Below, piece after piece: positions 60,701 to 64,000 of a stretch of DNA of 64,000 nucleotides. The position numbers and the translations under genes were made by a program. The stretch comes from an uncultured Lachnospiraceae bacterium. Lineage in GTDB: Bacteria; Bacillota; Clostridia; Lachnospirales; Lachnospiraceae. The stretch covers positions 89,513-153,512 of the forward strand of contig CACZIO010000004.1 in NCBI GenBank assembly GCA_902781215.1, written 5' to 3'. The notes below the pieces were generated by a model that was not told the DNA's origin, ran no database searches, and saw only the letters and a program-made list of their open reading frames with translations. Position 1 is the first letter of the stretch, and the number at the start of each line of letters is the position of its first letter.

Positions 60701-62945
60701 CCTCTTCTACGAGCGGCCGGAGTTTGCCACTTCGGACAACCATTACAACTGCCCCATCGTCACCTCCTACCCGGAGAACATCCGCAACAATGTGGAGGAG
60801 ATCACGGACGGCAGGGTCCGGTTCCGCAATCCTTTCATGGCCTTTACCAGCGTGCACACCATCACCGAGGCCATGGAGCGCGAGTTCGGGGAGGAGATCC
60901 CCCGCGAGGAGATCCGGGCGGCCTGCGCGGCCGGCTGGGAGGAACTCGAACAGTCCCGCAGGGACATCCGCAAAAAGGGCGAGGAGGTCCTCAAATTTAT
61001 GGAGGACAACCACGTCAAGGGCATTGTCCTGGCGGGCCGTCCCTACCACATCGACCCGGAGATCAACCACGGCATTCCTGAGATGATCACCTCCTACGGC
61101 ATCGCCGTGCTCTCGGAGGATTCCATCTCCCACCTGTCCACCCCCGACCGTCCCATCACGGTCCTGGACCAGTGGATGTACCACTCCCGCCTGTACGCAG
61201 CCGCCAACTATGTGCGCCTGCGCGACGACCTGGAGATGATCCAGCTCAATTCCTTCGGCTGCGGCATCGACGCCGTCACGACGGACCAGGTCAATGACAT
61301 CCTGGCGGGCTCCGACAAGATCTACACCTGCCTCAAGATCGATGAGGTCAACAATCTGGGCAGCGCCCGCATCCGCGTCCGCTCCCTGATCGCCGCCATC
61401 CGGATCCGCGATGAAAAGCATACGAAGCGCCAGATCCGGTCCACAGCGATCAAAAAAGTCCCCTTCACCGAGAAGATGCGTGAAAACTACACCATCCTCT
61501 GCCCGCAGATGTCGCCGATCCATTTCGACCTGCTCGAACCGGCCGTGCGGGCCTGCGGCTACAACATCGTCGTCCTGCCCAACGACAACCGGCGGGCGGT
61601 CGACTTCGGACTCAAGTACGTCAACAACGACGCCTGCTATCCGTCCCTCTTCGTCGTCGGCCAGATCATGGAGGCACTCGACTCGGGCAAATACGACCTG
61701 GATCGGACCGCTGTCCTGATGACCCAGACCGGCGGCGGCTGCCGCGCCTCCAACTATGTCGGCTTCATCCGCCGCGCCCTCAACAAGGCAGGCATGGGCC
61801 AGATTCCCGTCGTCTCCGTCAATATGTCAGGGCTGGAGGAGAATCCGGGCTTCAAGCTGAACCTGAAGCTCATCACCCGCGCCGCCTACGCCATCGTCTT
61901 CGGCGACGTCATGATGCGCTGCGTCTACCGCATGCGCCCATATGAGCTGAAAAAGGGCATGGTCGAGGCCAAGCATCAGAAGTGGGTCCGGATCTGTACG
62001 GACTACCTGACCAGGACCAGCGGCCTGAATCTGCCCAGGGTACAGCGCATGTGCGTGCAGATGATCCGCGATTTTGACGCCATCCCCATCCGCGAGGAGC
62101 GTCGCCCCCGCGTCGGCATCGTCGGCGAGATCCTGGTCAAGTACGCGCCGGCCGCCAACAATTACCTGGTCGACCTGCTCGAGCAGGAGGGCGCCGAGGC
62201 AACCGTGCCCGACCTCATGGGCTTCATGCTCTACTGCTTCTACAACCAGGTCTACAAGGCCGAGCACCTGGGCACCAGCAAAAAGACCGCCCGCAAGAGC
62301 AGCATGGGCATCCATGCCATCGAGGCTGCCCTGAAGCCCATCTACCGCGCCTATGAAAAGAGCGTCCACTTCGATGCGCCCGCCAGCATCTACGAGCTGG
62401 TCAAATTCGCTGAGCCCATCGTCTCGATCGGCAACGAGACCGGTGAGGGATGGTTTTTGACCGGCGAGATGGTCGAGCTCATCCAGGACGGTGTCGAGAA
62501 CATCGTCTGCATCCAGCCCTTCGGCTGCCTGCCCAACCACGTGGTCGGAAAGGGCGTCATCAAGGCCATCCGCCGGGAATACCCGCTCGCCAACATCGCC
62601 GCCATTGACTACGATCCCGGTGCCAGCGAAGTCAACCAGCTCAACCGCATCAAGCTGATGCTGGCCACCGCCCAGAAAAACCTGGAGAAAAAGAAAAACG
62701 GCACCCTCACAGAAGCCGCTGCCGCAGGACCTGCCGCAGGTCAGGCAGAGCCGGCAGATCAGACCATGGACCGGAGCGTTCTGGAAACAGGACCCGACAT
62801 CGACAGCGCGAACGCATCCATCGGCTGCGTGCCCGCAGTTCCGGAGGATCCGGCCGCCTCGAACGCCCGGGACCGGAAAAACCGCCGCGGTCCCCGCAGG
62901 AAAAAGCGGACCGGTTTTATGGGTCTCTTCCGCAGAAAGCGGTGA
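57726..62945 (+). CDS. Fused 2-hydroxyacyl-CoA dehydratase activase (BadF/HgdC-like) with 11-mer repeat insert
   Basis: 1739 residues from a TTG at 57726; GGAGG is 9 bases upstream. Two activase-type ASKHA ATPase domains follow one another (GIDIGSTTVK at about 9, GIDAGSTTTK near 321), each with a GG-[ED]-D-[AM]-K loop and a CAGGTGSF/CSSGCGSF cysteine motif for a [4Fe-4S] cluster. Next comes CGRCTNNCRLTI (about 606), and FISGNRCERG (about 870) opens the DUF2229 and dehydratase-like part. Relatives are usually about 1400-1500 residues, with the two cysteine motifs close together; here about 240 residues separate them, mostly 11-residue RARDTALETAG-type repeats. A basic tail ends the protein. 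Family members are linked to ATP-driven electron transfer to radical dehydratases; the exact substrate is unknown. Confidence 0.93.
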   Translation: MISKDYTLGIDIGSTTVKIALLDADRQIVFADYRRHHADIQGTLRGLVRDALAQTGDVTIHPVITGSGGLTLANHLEVPFVQEVVAVSTALEQIAPKTDVAIELGGEDAKIIYFENGSIEQRMNGICAGGTGSFIDQMASLLQTDAAGLNRYARHYHSLYTIAARCGVFAKSDIQPLINEGATKEDLAASIFQAVVNQTISGLACGKPIRGHVAFLGGPLHFLPELKAAFIRTLKLDDEHTIDVENSHLFAAMGSAMNAHEDNHALLSEMADRLSGKLHMEFEIGRMDPLFASREEYDEFCRRHEKARVRRGDLSQYHGKCFLGIDAGSTTTKLALVGEDGSLLYSFYSNNNGSPVRTAMASIAEIHRLLPEDARIVRSCSTGYGEALLKAAFLLDEGEVETIAHYYAAAFFDPEVDCILDIGGQDMKCIRIKNHAVDNVLLNEACSSGCGSFIETFAKSLDFSVQDFAKAALFAKHPIDLGTRCTVFMNSRVKQAQKEGADVADISAGLAYSVIKNALFKVIKVSDASQLGKNIVVQGGTFYNDAVLRSVETISGGQVTRPDIAGIMGAFGAALIARERYDGRQQTTMLSFDEIENLEFETTLTTCGRCTNNCRLTINHFLRADGADSAEKASVFEDEIPVTGEGGSDRRKENRGSSAGLAARAARALEESPLSETAERAAKAFEESPLADAADRARETAGRARETAERARDTALETAGRARDTALETAGRARDTARETAERAAKAIEASPFRDAAGRVRETAERARDTAVETAGRAKDSALETAGRARDTALETAGRAAKAIEATPIGDAAGRVRETAEHVRDTALETAGRAGTGDRQSQTDRPSSRDRRTGSGRHGSTASAPAQERLFISGNRCERGLGKEATQNNVPNLYKYKLGRIFGYRPLTKDQATRGTVGIPRVLNMYEDYPFWATFFTKLGYRVVLSPLSTHKIYEMGIESIPSESACYPAKIAHGHVMWLIEKGVDFIFYPSLFYERPEFATSDNHYNCPIVTSYPENIRNNVEEITDGRVRFRNPFMAFTSVHTITEAMEREFGEEIPREEIRAACAAGWEELEQSRRDIRKKGEEVLKFMEDNHVKGIVLAGRPYHIDPEINHGIPEMITSYGIAVLSEDSISHLSTPDRPITVLDQWMYHSRLYAAANYVRLRDDLEMIQLNSFGCGIDAVTTDQVNDILAGSDKIYTCLKIDEVNNLGSARIRVRSLIAAIRIRDEKHTKRQIRSTAIKKVPFTEKMRENYTILCPQMSPIHFDLLEPAVRACGYNIVVLPNDNRRAVDFGLKYVNNDACYPSLFVVGQIMEALDSGKYDLDRTAVLMTQTGGGCRASNYVGFIRRALNKAGMGQIPVVSVNMSGLEENPGFKLNLKLITRAAYAIVFGDVMMRCVYRMRPYELKKGMVEAKHQKWVRICTDYLTRTSGLNLPRVQRMCVQMIRDFDAIPIREERRPRVGIVGEILVKYAPAANNYLVDLLEQEGAEATVPDLMGFMLYCFYNQVYKAEHLGTSKKTARKSSMGIHAIEAALKPIYRAYEKSVHFDAPASIYELVKFAEPIVSIGNETGEGWFLTGEMVELIQDGVENIVCIQPFGCLPNHVVGKGVIKAIRREYPLANIAAIDYDPGASEVNQLNRIKLMLATAQKNLEKKKNGTLTEAAAAGPAAGQAEPADQTMDRSVLETGPDIDSANASIGCVPAVPEDPAASNARDRKNRRGPRRKKRTGFMGLFRRKR
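59700..60230 (+). repeat. 33-bp repeats coding an 11-residue amphipathic repeat
   Basis: Units of 33 bases encode variants of ETAGRARDTAL and ETAERAAKAIE. The periodicity of 11 and Ala/Arg/Glu/Thr content resemble LEA-type helices. GC-rich and lying inside the activase reading frame. Confidence 0.8.
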
Positions 62946-62976
62946 TTTTTCCTTTAACGATTTTTCCTTTAACATC

Positions 62977-63006
62977 AAAAGAGCAGCCCTGACCGGCTGC
63001 TCTTTT
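62977..63006 (+). terminator. Intrinsic terminator after the activase gene
   Basis: AAAAGAGCAGCC pairs perfectly with GGCTGCTCTTTT (62977-62988 and 62995-63006) with a 6-base loop, 31 bases after the stop. Confidence 0.9.
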
Positions 63007-63086
63007 ACATCTCTGTATTCAAACCTGTCTCCCTTTCTGACCACCCCGATCATCGTACCAACACTTCCTGTTCCTCACAACAACAA

Positions 63087-63143
63087 GGAAGAGTATTCAT
63101 CTGCCGTCTTTTTCAACGGTCTTAGTACGACGAATACTCTTCC
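63087..63143. repeat. 12-bp perfect inverted repeat
   Basis: GGAAGAGTATTC (63087-63098) and GAATACTCTTCC (63132-63143) pair exactly around a 33-base loop. No T-run directly after it. It lies 140 bases beyond the activase stop. Confidence 0.6.
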
Positions 63144-63920
63144 TCAGCAAACACCATCCAATGGACTTATCCTCCTGTTTGTCTGGCTCTCCGCTCTCTT
63201 TCCTCTTCATTCTTTGTACTGATTGTACTGTGATGTCCGCCCGAATCCTGCTGCACTCTCTGGTGCTTTCTCCGGATCTCCAGTCTTTTTTCATCGAAAA
63301 TCAATCTTTTGAAACTTACCTCCCCCTGGTCTTCCTCTACTGTTCGATCAGTGCGATGATCCGAAATAGGACTGTTCCATCCTGTTTCCCACCCTGCACT
63401 TTTCCGGTTTCCGATTCCGATCATTGTCCGGTTTTTATTCTTGAGATATTTCCGACGGATTGAGCTGTGATCTTTCAAAATATCCGGTGCTGTGATTCAT
63501 CACTTCTCTTTGTGTACTCAATTGCGGATACTATTCAATTGTAACTGTGTGGAACTAAGGTTAAACGTTTCCGGTGGCGTATACCTTCCTTTCTTCTCTT
63601 CCTCGCTGCCTGCTGATCCCGGTCGGGATGTCCGGAATATTTCGGGAGAAAACGGCGGCTGTCTGCCTTCCTGAATTCATCCTGCAGAACTACTCTTTGA
63701 AGCAGCTCCCCTTTGAAGGATCCTTTGGGATCGATCATTTGTCCGAATCTGTCTCCGCCAAAATCCGGCGTTTTGGAAAAGAGTGATTGGTGAGCTTCTC
63801 GTCACCTTTTCTTGAAGTACTTTATGTGAATATTATAGGGAACAAACCCGCATTTGTCAATCTATTTTGTTAATTTAATTTTAATTGTCGCAATTTTCAG
63901 ATTATTCCAAACAAAAGCCA

Positions 63921-63978
63921 GGTCAAGCGACTGGACGCGAATGCGTGCTTGCACGCAGACGCGGACAGGCATTTGACC
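63921..63978. repeat. Long GC-rich hairpin near the window end
   Basis: GGTCAA/TTGACC at the outer ends, with an inner stem of TGCGTGC-TT-GCACGCA extended by CGCG/CGCG. Resembles a REP-like structure; the nearest gene lies beyond the window. Confidence 0.5.
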
Positions 63979-64000
63979 GGCCCACAGGATGAGCAAAAAA

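Larger units (their letters stand above)
63007..64000. other. Non-coding last kilobase
   Basis: Open frames exist on both strands (for example 63167-63478 minus and 63161-63463 plus) but they overlap each other, lack ribosome sites and have no recognisable domain. Apart from the hairpins at 63087 and 63921, nothing is supported. Confidence 0.55.

Noticed and set aside
57720-61523. Long open frame of 1267 codons on the minus strand opposite the activase
   Set aside because: It is an antisense shadow of a GC-rich gene; it has no ribosome site or recognisable domain, while the plus strand encodes a clear activase with promoter and terminator.
61827-63053. Minus-strand open frame of 408 codons
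   Set aside because: Also antisense to the activase and its terminator; no family features.
63167-63478. 103-codon minus-strand frame near the window end
   Set aside because: Overlaps an equally long plus frame, low complexity, no ribosome site.

Overview
The window looks like a chromosomal segment of an anaerobic Clostridia bacterium, most likely Lachnospiraceae-like. The grounds are gene content (RNase Y, recA-recX with a GAAC-N4-GTTC SOS box, a giant 2-hydroxyacyl-CoA dehydratase activase-type protein), strong AGGAGG ribosome sites, TTG starts, and Gram-positive type VII secretion (T7SS) parts. No rRNA, tRNA, CRISPR array or transposase was seen.

Positions 1-51127 form one very large accessory locus, almost all on the minus strand; the only plus-strand gene is a small XRE regulator at 40895. 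Read in the direction of transcription (high to low coordinates) it has these parts. (a) 51127-46815: membrane zinc-ribbon proteins, a vWA protein, a PP2C-like phosphatase, a protein kinase and a membrane protein. (b) 46090-41231: a zinc-ribbon/FHA membrane protein and an FHA-FHA-ABC ATPase with its permease. (c) 40057-34908: an HtrA-like protease with a cytosolic FHA domain, a PP2C phosphatase, a transmembrane kinase and a small membrane protein. (d) 34786-25367: a 3139-residue Ig-like surface protein. (e) 25012-19835: another transmembrane kinase, a 46-residue membrane microprotein, a TPR/YfaP-like sensor and two membrane FHA proteins. (f) 19763-10048: the EssC-type FtsK/SpoIIIE ATPase, a DUF4139 protein, a LytTR regulator, an unknown protein, an EsaB/YukD-like ubiquitin fold and several WXG100-like small proteins. 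(g) 9986-2041: zinc-ribbon membrane proteins and two more kinases, one fused to a PARG-like macrodomain. (h) 1520-1: three small helical proteins, each with a W-x-G turn, followed by the start of an Rhs-type polymorphic toxin that runs off the window.

Taken together this reads as a T7SS-like export machine wired into Ser/Thr phospho-signalling: five kinases, two PP2C phosphatases and seven FHA domains in six proteins, one of them EssC itself. The toxin and its WXG partners are the likely cargo, and the giant Ig protein and the protease are likely surface accessories. The usual T7SSb membrane partners EsaA, EssA and EssB were not recognised. The closest established parallels are the kinase-FHA-phosphatase control of type VI secretion and the mycobacterial FHA-ABC transporter Rv1747.

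Positions 51312-57215 are housekeeping: an intrinsic terminator, rny, recX-recA with an SOS promoter, a degenerate sigma-70-like protein and a rhomboid-like membrane protein. A GC-rich plus-strand gene at 57726-62945 encodes a fused dehydratase activase carrying an unusual insert of 11-residue repeats. The last kilobase has a strong terminator and hairpins but no convincing gene.
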